Shown here in pieces: positions 8,837-18,301 of a stretch of 64,000 nucleotides of DNA. The translations under genes and the position numbers were made by a program. How positions within the stretch are numbered: position 1 is the stretch's first letter; each line of letters begins with the position of its first letter. The stretch is from Acidobacteriota bacterium (GTDB taxonomy: Bacteria; Acidobacteriota; Holophagae; Acanthopleuribacterales; Acanthopleuribacteraceae), in contig PDUC01000027.1 in assembly GCA_002747255.1 (NCBI GenBank), positions 62,001 through 126,000 of the forward strand, read 5' to 3'. Under the pieces are notes generated by a model. That model did no database searches. It saw only the letters and a list, made by a program, of their open reading frames with translations, and was not told the origin of the DNA.

Positions 8837-9940
8837 TCAAATATGTCTTTTAATGAAATCGGCCGTCATGGTCAACTGTTTCTTACCGTTGACCTCTTTA
8901 ACGAGGTAATTATTGGCGGGATTGAATTCAATACCACGCAGGACGCGTTTAAAAAGACTGCGCAAGGCACGCGCTCCTATGCGGTGATTTTCATAGGCGG
9001 CTTCGGCCAGGACCTGTAAGGCTTCGCGCGTCATCTGCATGTCCACACCAAGTGTTTTGAAGTAGGCCTGTGTTTCACGATAAAGAGACTTTTCCCCTTC
9101 CAGGAAGATTCGCATAAGACCTTTGACCGTCAAGTCGTTGAGAATGATTATTTCATCGAAACGGCCCAGAAACTGAGGTGTCATGCCGTACTCGAACATA
9201 TCCTCATAGCGAATGTAATTGGAAAGATGGAAGTGTTCCTTTTTCTGAAGATCTTCATCTTCAATCACGAATTCCTGTACCAGCTTATCTTTGTGTTCGC
9301 CACTGGCCACGCGGCGATACACCTGATCGTAGAGTCCCTCGAAAGCGCCGCCGCATATAAAGAGAATGTGTCCGGTCTCGATGGGAAGAACCACGCGTTT
9401 CAATTCCCCTTGTTCCTTGTAAGTGTAGGACAGGTGAATGGTCTCCCCTTCGATAAGTGTCAACAGAGCTTCTTGAGCGACAATGCCCCTGGGATTGGCC
9501 TGGCCGCCCACGTGTGAGCGAATTTTATCGACTTCATCGATAAAAACCACCCCGTTTTCCATTAAGCTTTTAAAGCGTTCAGGGCTGGGGTGATCTGCCA
9601 ACATGTGTTCCGCGTTTTCCCTCAGTTTGCTGATCACCACGCTCGATTCCATTTCTTTACTTTCATCATTGGAAATGAGGTTGGCGTTCATGCGCACCGT
9701 GTTCATGTAATCGGAGAGAAGTTCATCCTTGGCGAACATGGACTCAATAGCCCGCATAATGGTTGTTTTTCCCGTTCCACTGTTCCCCACCAACATGATG
9801 TTCCCCACATTGAGTTGATTGATGTGTTTAAATAAAGATACAGCAATCTGCTGAAGAGAAAGAGATTGATCAACAACGGTCTTCTCCAGACGTTCGAATA
9901 TTTCACTGGGGGCTTTTATTTTAGGCTGGTTCATGTTCAC
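8837..9940 (-). CDS. ClpX-like AAA+ ATPase without the zinc-binding domain
   Basis: AAA+ unfoldase-type ATPase. Walker A is GNSGTGKTTIMRAIES (about residues 53-68) and Walker B is GVVFIDEVDKIRSH (about 132-145). The ClpX-like signature LFICGGAFEGL follows, then a TPQFLGRFDEII block and the C-terminal small domain IGARALRSLFKRVLRG. The ClpX N-terminal C4 zinc finger is absent, and the IGF loop needed to dock ClpP is not evident. It is therefore a divergent relative of ClpX/HslU rather than the housekeeping subunit. It is followed directly by a rhomboid protease gene, suggesting joint action on membrane or misfolded proteins (inference). Confidence 0.85.
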   Translation of the reverse strand: MNMNQPKIKAPSEIFERLEKTVVDQSLSLQQIAVSLFKHINQLNVGNIMLVGNSGTGKTTIMRAIESMFAKDELLSDYMNTVRMNANLISNDESKEMESSVVISKLRENAEHMLADHPSPERFKSLMENGVVFIDEVDKIRSHVGGQANPRGIVAQEALLTLIEGETIHLSYTYKEQGELKRVVLPIETGHILFICGGAFEGLYDQVYRRVASGEHKDKLVQEFVIEDEDLQKKEHFHLSNYIRYEDMFEYGMTPQFLGRFDEIIILNDLTVKGLMRIFLEGEKSLYRETQAYFKTLGVDMQMTREALQVLAEAAYENHRIGARALRSLFKRVLRGIEFNPANNYLVKEVNGKKQLTMTADFIKRHI

Positions 9941-10308
9941 CTGCTCGACAAAACACGTGGATACTCATCCCAGGTGCTTGTTGTTTGGTCTTGGAATCTT
10001 ACTTCAGTCTTTGCCAGACAGATTGAAGAGAAACCACGATAATTTAACACAGATGGCGAGGACTGTTGAATGAAAAGGTGACCGGTTAGAAGGAACTGTC
10101 CTGGCAGGAGTTGATTATCCTTCCTATTCTGTAAGGGGAAAACACAATCTGAGACAGCGAAGCAGCCGCAGGTTAGCCGGACTGCCACGATTGCGTTTCC
10201 AGTGTAAACTCTGACAGCATGCAGCTCTTTATCTCGTAAAGCAGTGTAAAGCCCTCGTAACAGATTTCAGCAAACCGCACAGCTTGAATCAAAATGGGGG
10301 CTCAGTGT
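9941..10308. other. Intergenic, nothing recognised
   Basis: About 370 bases between the ClpX-like gene start and the transglycosylase stop, both minus strand. I found no credible ORF, clear hairpin terminator or repeat. It must hold the ClpX-like/rhomboid promoter. Confidence 0.35.
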
Positions 10309-10986
10309 CTAGAGGTTAAATGTTCGTAATGTTTCGGATTGAAATTTCTCGTATTGACTGAAAACTTTTCGGGTATATCTACTGGAAACCGGTCTTTTTG
10401 ACTGTCTCAGTCTGCGGGACAGCCGGGTTGGCCCCATGTTGTAGGCTGTAACAGCCGATTCCACAGAGCCAAATCGATTGACAAGCTCCCCGAGATAGCC
10501 AATACCGATGTCAATATTCTCATAGGGATCGTAAAATTTGTGATGCGCAAAAGCATATTCGTTATTAACCCTGTCTCGTCCGAGAACGCGGCTGGGAATA
10601 ACCTGCATCAAGCCTTTTGCACCCGCTTTCGAAACAGCACAAGGATCAAACGTGGACTCAACCCGTATGACGGCAAGCACTAAATAGGGATTGAGTCCCT
10701 GCTGATGGGATTTATCAACGATATATCTTGCCAAATCAATCAGTTCTTCCATTTCGGCATTCGGCAGATGCTTTGAAATAACTTCGGCAAATTCTATATA
10801 AATCTCCTGAAAGGTTCCCAGGTCTTCGTATCCGGTTTTTTCTTCTGCCTGAACTTGCTGTACAGGTACTTCAAGTTGCTCAGAGACATGGTGATTGGAA
10901 GTGAAATCAGTCATAAAAAAAGCCATTCCACTCAGGCCCAGTAAAGGGAATAATTTCCCCTTTGTCCTCATTAACATGTTTCTCAT
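10309..10986 (-). CDS. Lytic transglycosylase (SLT domain)
   Basis: Periplasmic peptidoglycan lytic transglycosylase of the Slt/MltC-like family. The domain starts near residue 95 (NPYLVLAVIRVESTFDP); its Glu in VESTF is the catalytic acid. SKAGAKGLMQVIP, YDPYENIDIGIGYL and AVTAYNMGP are the canonical SLT motifs. I use the ATG at 10986, with GGGAG 6 bases upstream. The frame extends 33 codons further but that part is not signal-like and has no ribosome site. From this start, residues 1-25 form a basic-hydrophobic signal/anchor. Length 225. Single gene. Confidence 0.92.
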   Translation of the reverse strand: MRNMLMRTKGKLFPLLGLSGMAFFMTDFTSNHHVSEQLEVPVQQVQAEEKTGYEDLGTFQEIYIEFAEVISKHLPNAEMEELIDLARYIVDKSHQQGLNPYLVLAVIRVESTFDPCAVSKAGAKGLMQVIPSRVLGRDRVNNEYAFAHHKFYDPYENIDIGIGYLGELVNRFGSVESAVTAYNMGPTRLSRRLRQSKRPVSSRYTRKVFSQYEKFQSETLRTFNL

Positions 10987-11118
10987 AATTGCTCCCGTAC
11001 GTAAAAAAATGGGTGGCTTTACCGCCTTAGTTGGGTGAATCCACTGCCAGAACTGTGCCAAACGCTCTTGCTTAAAAAAAAACAAAATGGATGAGGCAGG
11101 GAGCGTTATTTATTTGTA

Positions 11119-12651
11119 TTATTTTTTCTTGGTCAGGCGTTTCAGGAAACCTTTGTTTGCTGTTTGACCCAGCTTTTCCTGCATTTCGAGTCCGTCCTCG
11201 TGGACGGGATTGATATCGAGCAATTTATTGACCTCAGCAAGAGCTTTTTCTGGCCGGCCCTGTTTGAGGTAGATTTGAGCTAAATGAAGATGAGGTTCAG
11301 CATAGTAGCTATCCAGCTGAATCGCCTCCTTAAGTGACGCAATGGCCTTTTCTTCCCATTTGGGATTGTGTAATTCAGTCTGCCCTTTGGCACACCAGTA
11401 CCTGGCCGTTTTGGGAAAGTACTTCAATGCCAGTTCAAAATGCCGATGTGCATTGAAAAGATCGTCGGAGAGCAGGTAGTGTTGACCTTTGTTGTAAAGT
11501 TGTTCAGCGGCTTTCTGTTTCTGCTCCAGAGACACCTTGTCCGCTTCCTTTCTGGACTCCAACCGCTGACGGTATGCCTCTATGGATTGCGGATTGGTAA
11601 GCGTATTGTAAGAGTGGTTCAGGTAACTGATTATTTTATTCAGATTGGGGATCAAGTCTGCAACGTAAGCTTCTTGAAAAAGATCCGGATGATACTCCTG
11701 AGTCAGTCTTATGTAATTTTTTTTGATTCCTTCCTGTGATTCACCTTCTTTTACCTCTAAAAACTGCCAGCAATCCATAACCGAGATTTGTGCGGATTTG
11801 TTTTGAATCTTTTTTCTCACTTCCAGTTCTTCGGGAGTCAGATTCTCCAAATCAAGAGACTCTGGCGTGGTACTTTCATCACGGTTAAAGGCACGTGTGA
11901 AGCGGTTCATTGCAACGACTTTGCTTCCCTGAACAACCGAAATAAACTCAAGACACATACCTGCGTAAATAAACTTGTAGACCACCTCCCGTGGTAAACC
12001 CACTATTTTCATCAAGTCATTCACTTTGAGTCTGCCATCGAGTCTTGAGTACAAGTAAGCCTCATTTTGCGTTAAAGGCAATTTATCGAAAGGGAAAACC
12101 GGGTTCTTGCCCTGAGCGAGAGGATTGTCACCGATTCTTGAAATTTCATCGTCAACCAGGAATAGATTCTTCATGGACCTGATCCCGTTTAAGACCAGGT
12201 GTCCTACCAGGACTTTTAATTTGAGGTCTTTCGGCAACGAGATTGGCTTTTCCTCAAAAAAATAAAGACCGTCCTCCAATTCAAAGGTAGAAAAGAGAAT
12301 ATTCCTGATCTGCATGCCAATGTAGTAGTTGATCTCTTTTTGAGAAATCGTTCCGTTTTGAATGAGCGCACGCCCCAAACGCCTGGCGTTGTGTTTCTGT
12401 AACATGGCCGCGTGCAGATCTTCCTGGGTTATGCGGCCCGCATCGACCAGAATCTTCCCGAGACGGTCGTTTTCAAGATTGGAATGAGCAAATTGCAGTA
12501 ACCCTTCATGAAAGAACAGACGTCTTCCCAGCTTCTTGTTCGAGCCCATGATGTGCAAGATACCCGATCGTTTTTCTTTACATATCGCACAGATGACCCA
12601 GGGTATCCGTACATCGCTAATTTGTTCTGTCTTAAAATCTTGTATTTCCAT
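11119..12651 (-). CDS. DUF4388 / J-like / TPR domain protein
   Basis: Predicted cytoplasmic regulatory scaffold. Residues about 25-140 match the DUF4388 (PatA-type N-terminal) pattern: GILHIMGSNKKLGRRLFFHEG, then LGKILVDAGRITQEDL and LGRALIQNGTISQ repeats. Around 295-365 is a DnaJ-like J-domain with the HPD tripeptide in EYHPDLF. The C-terminal 130 residues hold at least three TPR units, such as AHRHFELALKYFPKTARYW and EPHLHLAQIYLKQGRPEKAL. Proteins with this order occur in Deltaproteobacteria and related phyla; function unknown. It is a single gene 33 bases upstream of the transglycosylase extended frame, so co-transcription is possible. Confidence 0.85.
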   Translation of the reverse strand: MEIQDFKTEQISDVRIPWVICAICKEKRSGILHIMGSNKKLGRRLFFHEGLLQFAHSNLENDRLGKILVDAGRITQEDLHAAMLQKHNARRLGRALIQNGTISQKEINYYIGMQIRNILFSTFELEDGLYFFEEKPISLPKDLKLKVLVGHLVLNGIRSMKNLFLVDDEISRIGDNPLAQGKNPVFPFDKLPLTQNEAYLYSRLDGRLKVNDLMKIVGLPREVVYKFIYAGMCLEFISVVQGSKVVAMNRFTRAFNRDESTTPESLDLENLTPEELEVRKKIQNKSAQISVMDCWQFLEVKEGESQEGIKKNYIRLTQEYHPDLFQEAYVADLIPNLNKIISYLNHSYNTLTNPQSIEAYRQRLESRKEADKVSLEQKQKAAEQLYNKGQHYLLSDDLFNAHRHFELALKYFPKTARYWCAKGQTELHNPKWEEKAIASLKEAIQLDSYYAEPHLHLAQIYLKQGRPEKALAEVNKLLDINPVHEDGLEMQEKLGQTANKGFLKRLTKKK

Positions 12652-12759
12652 AGGTTGCCATATTGACTAATTTGAGAACATTCTATGCTTTTTTGATCCT
12701 GGATGCAAATTCAAAATAGAGCACGGTGACGTCTCGTTGTAAAAAGTGGTTTTGACCTT

Positions 12760-13581
12760 TTATGGTTCTTTTGGAACATAGAGGCTGGCTGCTTTCTCCG
12801 CAGAAGTGGTAATACCTTTGATAATGGCGGAGCTGAGCTTTTCATGTTCCATTTGGTTTAAACCCGCAATGGTGCAACCCCTGGGAGTTGTGACCCGATC
12901 TATCTCATACTCCGGGTGATTCTTCCCGCTCAACAAGAGAGATGCAGCCCCTTTTGCTGTTTGAGAAGCCATTAGCAGGGCTGTTTCGGGGTGAAATCCT
13001 ATTTCAATACCCCCTTGCGAAGCTGCTCGAATCATTCTGAGAAAAAAAGCAATGCCGCAGGCGGCAAGAGCTGTCGCCGAGGACATTTGTTCCTCGTCAA
13101 TAACATGACTTTCTCCAACACTGTTGAAGATAGAACGGGCAAGTTCCAATGCTGAAGAAGATTCATCTTCCACTGCCAGACAAGTCATGGATTGCCGAAT
13201 ACCAACAGCCGTGTTGGGCATTGCCCTGATGATGGGAACCTGGTTGACCATGAGCTTTTTTATCTGTTTGATTGAAAGTCCTGAAACCACTGAAATGAGG
13301 ATATGAATGTCTGGATCCAGCACTTCGCCAATTTCCAAAAAGAGGGAATCAACTTGTTGAGGCTCCACGGCCACCAAAACAATATGGGCAGATTGAATGG
13401 CTGCTGTATTATCAGACGTAACTACGAACCCCTTCTCTCTGTAGGTTTCGAGGTGAGCCAACTTCCTTCTCGTCAGGGTTATCTGAGAAGGCTGAAATGT
13501 TCCCGACTCAACCAAACCATTGGCAATGGCAAGCCCAATATTTCCAGCTCCGATAATACAAAGTTTGTGTTTTTTCATCAT
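12760..13581 (-). CDS. proC: Pyrroline-5-carboxylate reductase
   Basis: Last step of proline synthesis: NAD(P)H reduction of 1-pyrroline-5-carboxylate. The Rossmann motif CIIGAGNIGLAIANGL lies at the N-terminus, and VSGLSIKQIKKL, RAMPNTAVGIRQSMT and the C-terminal TPRGCTIAGLNQME signature are all characteristic of ProC. I start at the ATG-ATG pair at 13581 with GGAG 7 bases upstream; the longer frame lacks a ribosome site. Length 273. Single gene. Confidence 0.96.
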   Translation of the reverse strand: MMKKHKLCIIGAGNIGLAIANGLVESGTFQPSQITLTRRKLAHLETYREKGFVVTSDNTAAIQSAHIVLVAVEPQQVDSLFLEIGEVLDPDIHILISVVSGLSIKQIKKLMVNQVPIIRAMPNTAVGIRQSMTCLAVEDESSSALELARSIFNSVGESHVIDEEQMSSATALAACGIAFFLRMIRAASQGGIEIGFHPETALLMASQTAKGAASLLLSGKNHPEYEIDRVTTPRGCTIAGLNQMEHEKLSSAIIKGITTSAEKAASLYVPKEP

Positions 13582-13681
13582 AAATACACTCCATCCTGTT
13601 TCTTTCTTCAATTAAAGGCTTAATTATATCACGCATCAGTCTGTGATTATGAATTCGAAAAAGCCGTTTTGGTTTGTAAAA

Positions 13682-13715
13682 AAAAAGAGACTGCAGTTAA
13701 ATGCACTCTCTTTTT
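13682..13715. terminator. Bidirectional terminator downstream of sppA
   Basis: A 14-bp stem with one mismatch (13682-13695 with 13702-13715) and a 6-base loop. The arms are A-rich and T-rich, so it can act for the minus-strand sppA transcript ending 30 bases away. Confidence 0.75.
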
Positions 13716-13745
13716 ATTAATGACTGTCGTTAAATGGACGTGCTG

Positions 13746-15524
13746 TTATTTAGCAACCACATCGTATGGCATTCTGGCATAAACGCCATTGGGATCATTC
13801 ATACAATCCACGGTTAGCAACAATTTCTGGATTTTTTTGAGTTCCGCACGAATGGGAGATCGCATACCCGTATTTTCGGGGGCCATGCCCATATCTTCCA
13901 GAATGGTTTCAACAAATTCTTTCTTACGCTGATATTGAACAACCTTGTACTTGTCCAGTGCAGCGCGTTCTGCAGCGGAGTCAATGGCATCCACCACACC
14001 GCCAAGTCGATCGACCAGACCAAGTTTGAGTGCTTCTTTACCCGACCAAACACGGCCCTGAGCAATTTCAGCCACTTTTTCCAGCTCCAGGTTTCTTCCC
14101 TCGGCTACTTTTTCAAGAAACTCATCGTAAATGTGGTCGACAAAGTTCTGAAAAACCTGTAGTTCCGCGTCTGTTTTAGCCCGCATGATGGTTGACTGAT
14201 CGGCCATTTCCGCTGTTTTGACTGTTTCGACGTTCACACCTAATTTGTCCCTCAACTGTTCCACATTCATGAACATGCCGAAGACACCAATGGAACCGGT
14301 AATGGTATTGGCCTCAGCCAGAATTTCATCGGCATAGGCAGAAATCCAGTAACCACCGGAAGCTGCGACACTGCCCATGGAAACGACAACGGGTTTGCCG
14401 GCTTCCTTGAGCAAGAGGGTTTCGCGCTGAATTTCTTCGGAGGCAGAAGCACTGCCACCGGGACTGTTAACCCTGAGCACAACTGCTTTCACTTTGTCAT
14501 CGAGACGAGCCTTTCGGAGAAAAGCGGAAACCGTTACACCGCCAACCTGGTTGTTGCTCTTGCCATCGACAATATTACCCTCGGCATAGATCACAGCGAT
14601 CATATCCTTGGCTTTGTTTTTCTCGACGTCAATAGCCTGAAGATACTTATTGACAGCAATCTGTTTGAATGTTTTTTTGTCTTCTTTGGTTTCCGTAAGC
14701 TCTTTCAGTTCTTTCAGGATTTCATCGTAATACACCGCGCGATCGACCAATCCTTTCGCAACAGCCTGTTCACCTCTTGCCATTCCCTCAGTATTGGCCA
14801 GAGCCAGTAAATCTTCAACCGGCACATTCCTCGATTTGCTGATGTCTTCCACAAACACATCAAACAAATCGCCGAGGAACTTGCTCATCTGCTCTCGATT
14901 GGCCTCACTCATTTCATCGAGAATGTAGGGTTCAACGGCTGATTTGTACTTGCCTACCCGCGTAACCTGAACCTGAACACCCAATTTCTCCAAAGCTCCT
15001 TTAAAGTAGGGAACTTCAGCTGAAAAACCATTCAGTTCCACCACCCCAAAGGGGTTGAGGCTGAGGTTCGTTGCTACTGAAGACAGAAAATAAGACGCTT
15101 CGTCCCAATACATGTTGTAGGCGTAAATGGGTTTCCCGGAAGCAGCAAAAGCCTCCAGGGCTCGTCTGACCTCAGAAAGGGTGCCCCAACCTGAGTAACC
15201 ATTGATTCTGTTGACATTACCCGTCAAGTAGAGACCTTTAATTTTTTCATCTGATGCCGCCTGATCGATGGCATACAACAGTTTCCTTAAAGGGATGACT
15301 TTCTGGGGACCTTTTCCAGACAGTAACGGGGCTAAACCTTCAAAATCCGATGCCGCCGGTTTATCGGAAATGGGGTTTGACAGATCCAACACCAACATGG
15401 ACTGCTTCTTGACTTTGGCAGGCTGCTTTGTTGCCGCCAACCCAGCTATGACCAGAAAACAAAAAAAGCCGACGCAGGCGAGTGCCAAAAGTACGGCAAC
15501 AAACGTTTTAATAAAATCTTTCAT
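13746..15524 (-). CDS. sppA: Signal peptide peptidase SppA, 67 kDa type
   Basis: Membrane-anchored S49 serine protease degrading cleaved signal peptides. It is the long form with two tandem S49 domains. The N-terminal domain supplies the catalytic Lys194 in GKYKSAVEP, and the C-terminal domain supplies the nucleophile Ser389 in VAASGGYWIS. SPGGSASASEEI is the second-domain oxyanion region. A single N-terminal transmembrane helix spans about residues 8-28. I start at the ATG at 15524 (MKDFIK), preceded by GGAAG; a frame four codons longer is possible. Length 592. The bidirectional hairpin at 13682 terminates it. Confidence 0.95.
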   Translation of the reverse strand: MKDFIKTFVAVLLALACVGFFCFLVIAGLAATKQPAKVKKQSMLVLDLSNPISDKPAASDFEGLAPLLSGKGPQKVIPLRKLLYAIDQAASDEKIKGLYLTGNVNRINGYSGWGTLSEVRRALEAFAASGKPIYAYNMYWDEASYFLSSVATNLSLNPFGVVELNGFSAEVPYFKGALEKLGVQVQVTRVGKYKSAVEPYILDEMSEANREQMSKFLGDLFDVFVEDISKSRNVPVEDLLALANTEGMARGEQAVAKGLVDRAVYYDEILKELKELTETKEDKKTFKQIAVNKYLQAIDVEKNKAKDMIAVIYAEGNIVDGKSNNQVGGVTVSAFLRKARLDDKVKAVVLRVNSPGGSASASEEIQRETLLLKEAGKPVVVSMGSVAASGGYWISAYADEILAEANTITGSIGVFGMFMNVEQLRDKLGVNVETVKTAEMADQSTIMRAKTDAELQVFQNFVDHIYDEFLEKVAEGRNLELEKVAEIAQGRVWSGKEALKLGLVDRLGGVVDAIDSAAERAALDKYKVVQYQRKKEFVETILEDMGMAPENTGMRSPIRAELKKIQKLLLTVDCMNDPNGVYARMPYDVVAK

Positions 15525-15940
15525 AATTTCTTCCATTTTTTTCTTTTAGCCCGAAAAGCGCAGTTCCATATCTGTGATCCCGATGGAATCGAGATGCTGA
15601 AAAGATTTGGATAACACAGGCACATTGACAATTGAACTGGACTGAAGTTACTGATTTTTTCCGAGCTTATCAATAAAACCAAATCAGGGTTGACATAACA
15701 CTATCACCCTGACTTCATTGTCATTACGCATTATAGTTTGAAAAGTTTAAAAAAGGTGATTTAAAAAAGCGTTCCTTTCACCATAAAAAGCAATCCTTTT
15801 CATTATCGCGTCAAAAGCAGCTCTATTTCCCGTTTGGCTAGCGACATCCATCATGCAGCTAACATCCATCTCTCAGACGGCCTGCCATCAAATGCCGGTT
15901 TCCATCTTTCACTCAGACAGCAAAAACCATTTTCTTTCAG
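15525..15940. other. Intergenic with one short inverted repeat
   Basis: A 416-base gap between sppA and hypE, with no coding sequence seen. TCAGGGT (15684-15690) and ACCCTGA (15706-15712) form an inverted repeat around a 15-base spacer that begins TGACATAACAC. It sits about 160 bases upstream of sppA and may be an operator. No sharp terminator after hypE is visible. Confidence 0.4.
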
Positions 15941-17005
15941 TTAACAGATTCGGGGTAAAATCTCACCTGCAGGCAAATCGATGACTCTCTCGGTGCCGAG
16001 CAGAGTCTGAGCTGTCACAATGGCATCCGATGAAGAGCAGGCTCTTCCGATAATGGCCGCATCTTTGCCTTTGGGATGCTTTTTCATGGCCTTGAGTACC
16101 TTGGCGGCCTTTTCACCGGGAACGGCTGCCACCAGCTTGCCCTCGTTGGCCACATGCAAAGGGTCGATGCCCAGAATCTCACAGACAGCCCGAACATGGG
16201 GCTTGACGGGAATGGCTGCCTCGTCCAGCTGAATATGAACACCCGAAGCACTCGCGAACTCGTTCAAGGTCGCGGCCAAACCTCCGCGGGTGGGATCGCG
16301 CATGGCGTGAATATCGGAAGTGACGCCCAGCATGGCATCCACTAAACCATTTAGTGCCGCTGAATCGCTTAAAAGATCACTTTGAAAACGAAAGGACTCC
16401 CTTTGCGTCATAATCGCCATACCGTGATCAGCAAGGGTGCCCGAAAGAATCAGGCAATCACCGGGCTTGACATTGGAAGCACTGATGTCAATTCCCGCAG
16501 GAAGGAAACCGATACCCGAGGTGTTAATGAACAGCTTGTCACACGATCCGGTATTGACGACTTTGGTATCGCCCGTGACAATTTGCACATTCGCCCGGTC
16601 GGCAGCCTGTTTCATGGAGCTTGCAACTCGGTGCAAATCTTCCATGGGAAAACCCTCCTCAATAATGAAAGCGGCACTTAAATAGGCGGGCTTCGCTCCA
16701 CTCATGCAAAGGTCGTTGACTGTGCCGTGGACGGCTAAATCGCCGATATTCCCGCCCGGGAAGAAAAGCGGATCGACCACAAAGGAATCGGTGGTGAAAA
16801 CCAGTTCGCCGTTACCCGAAGGCAGGAGAGCCTGATCTTCCATTTTATTCAAAATAGGATTGTCAAAACAGTTCAGGAAAATCTTATCGATTAGTTCTGC
16901 CATCATTTTCCCACCGGAACCATGTGCCATCTGGACGGTTTTGTGATTCATGATGGGCATGGGGCAGGATAAGCCCTTTGAAAAATCGAATGTCTTTTTA
17001 GTCAT
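15941..17005 (-). CDS. hypE: Hydrogenase maturation protein HypE
   Basis: Carbamoyl dehydratase that turns the carbamoyl group on its C-terminal cysteine into thiocyanate, the CN- donor for the Fe(CN)2CO centre of [NiFe] hydrogenases. The N-terminal VQMAHGSGGKMM motif, the DPTRGGLAATLNEFA block and the final PRIC with the reactive Cys354 as the last residue are all intact. It follows hypD by 25 bases on the same strand. hypA, B, C and F and the structural genes are not in this window. Confidence 0.97.
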   Translation of the reverse strand: MTKKTFDFSKGLSCPMPIMNHKTVQMAHGSGGKMMAELIDKIFLNCFDNPILNKMEDQALLPSGNGELVFTTDSFVVDPLFFPGGNIGDLAVHGTVNDLCMSGAKPAYLSAAFIIEEGFPMEDLHRVASSMKQAADRANVQIVTGDTKVVNTGSCDKLFINTSGIGFLPAGIDISASNVKPGDCLILSGTLADHGMAIMTQRESFRFQSDLLSDSAALNGLVDAMLGVTSDIHAMRDPTRGGLAATLNEFASASGVHIQLDEAAIPVKPHVRAVCEILGIDPLHVANEGKLVAAVPGEKAAKVLKAMKKHPKGKDAAIIGRACSSSDAIVTAQTLLGTERVIDLPAGEILPRIC

Positions 17006-17030
17006 CTTGTACCTCGTAAACCCCTTCCCC

Positions 17031-18116
17031 TTACCTTCTTTTGTTCTTGTAATAGGCAGAACACGCGCCCTCTCCGGAAACCATTAAAGCACCCAGTGGC
17101 TTCATGGGCGTGCACACTGCGCCAAAAGCAGGGCAATCCAGCGGCTTTTTTCGGCCCTGAAGAATCTGACCGCTGATGCAGCTTTCCGGTTCCTCCGTCT
17201 GAATGGTCTCCACATCGAATCTCAAGCTGGCATCGTATGCCGCAAATTCCTCTCTCAGGGAAAGACCGCTCTGTGGAATGGAGCCCAGACCACGCCACTT
17301 TTGATCGCAGAACTGAAAGACCTTCTGAATGACAGCCTGCGCCTTTTTATTTCCCTCTCTTTTTACCGCCCTGGTGTATTGATTTTCCACAATGAAGCGC
17401 TGTTGTTCCAGAAGTTCAATGACCTTTAAAATGCCCGCGAGCAAATCCAGCGGTTCAAATCCAGTCGGTACAATGGGACAATGGTATTTACTGGCAATGG
17501 GTTCATATTCCCACCAGCCCATTACCGAACACACATGTCCCGCGGCCAAAAAGCCATCGACCTGGCATTCCGGGTCGGATAACAGCGCTTCCATTGTTGG
17601 CGGAACGCGAACCTGACTGACAAGCATACTGAAATTATCCAGGCGTTCTCGCTGTGCCTGAAGAATGGCCATGGCGTTACCGGGAGCTGTGGTTTCAAAG
17701 CCAATGCCGAGAAAGACCACTTCTTTATCCGGATTCTCCCGGGCTATACGCACACTTTCCAGTGCGGAATAAACCATCCGGATATCTCCTCCAGCTGAGC
17801 GAACCGTCAGAAGATCTCGTTCAGATCCGGGAACACGCAACATATCACCGAAGGAAGTGAGAATAACATCAGGCCTCTGAGCAATGGCGATGGCTCGATC
17901 GATGGTCTCAAGTGGTGTCACACAAACCGGACAGCCAGGCCCGTGAACAAGTTGGATTTCCTTTGGAAGAGCGCGATCGATACCATGCCTGATAATGGAG
18001 TGCGTTTGACCTCCACAGACTTCCATGATATGCCACTTACGGCTTGTCACCCTGTGAATTTCTTTCAGGAGCGCCCGTGCAACATCGGGATTTCGAAACT
18101 CATCGATGTACTTCAT
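17031..18116 (-). CDS. hypD: Hydrogenase maturation protein HypD
   Basis: [4Fe-4S] scaffold that, with HypC, assembles the Fe(CN)2CO moiety of [NiFe] hydrogenases. Signatures [41 protein letters not shown] and the C-terminal [20 protein letters not shown] with [15 protein letters not shown] are complete, including the Fe-S cysteines. The ATG is preceded by AGGAG (TTCTCCTG on the plus strand). It is the first gene of a hypD-hypE operon; hypC, often adjacent, is absent. TTGTGA repeats lie about 100-130 bases upstream. Confidence 0.97.
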   Translation of the reverse strand: MKYIDEFRNPDVARALLKEIHRVTSRKWHIMEVCGGQTHSIIRHGIDRALPKEIQLVHGPGCPVCVTPLETIDRAIAIAQRPDVILTSFGDMLRVPGSERDLLTVRSAGGDIRMVYSALESVRIARENPDKEVVFLGIGFETTAPGNAMAILQAQRERLDNFSMLVSQVRVPPTMEALLSDPECQVDGFLAAGHVCSVMGWWEYEPIASKYHCPIVPTGFEPLDLLAGILKVIELLEQQRFIVENQYTRAVKREGNKKAQAVIQKVFQFCDQKWRGLGSIPQSGLSLREEFAAYDASLRFDVETIQTEEPESCISGQILQGRKKPLDCPAFGAVCTPMKPLGALMVSGEGACSAYYKNKRR

Positions 18117-18213
18117 GGACTTCTCCTGAAACAGCCAACCCCTGCTGAACGCTCATGTGCAGCAAGAAATCGCAAGCCAAAAGTATTCACACAGCCTTTG
18201 CTTATTCTAACGA

Positions 18214-18246
18214 TTGTGAGCTGTTGTGAAAACACTATTCTCACAA
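18214..18246 (-). promoter_or_regulatory. TTGTGA repeat cluster upstream of hypD
   Basis: TTGTGA occurs at 18214-18219 and 18224-18229, one helical turn apart. It occurs inverted as TCACAA at 18241-18246, and another TTCACA is at 18185. TTGTGA is the half site of Rex (and resembles CRP/FNR halves), but the inverted pair is spaced by 11 bases, not the 6 expected for Rex. It may be an operator for the hyp operon; the regulator is uncertain. Confidence 0.4.
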
Positions 18247-18301
18247 GGGACTTTCCAGTCATCGTCTTCAATCACTGGAGTGAAGCGGGAATCTCAATAG
18301 C

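Noticed and set aside
17002-17298. 98-codon minus frame at the end of hypD
   Set aside because: Out-of-frame shadow of hypD; does not match HypC, which would need an MCLA(I/V)P-type start.
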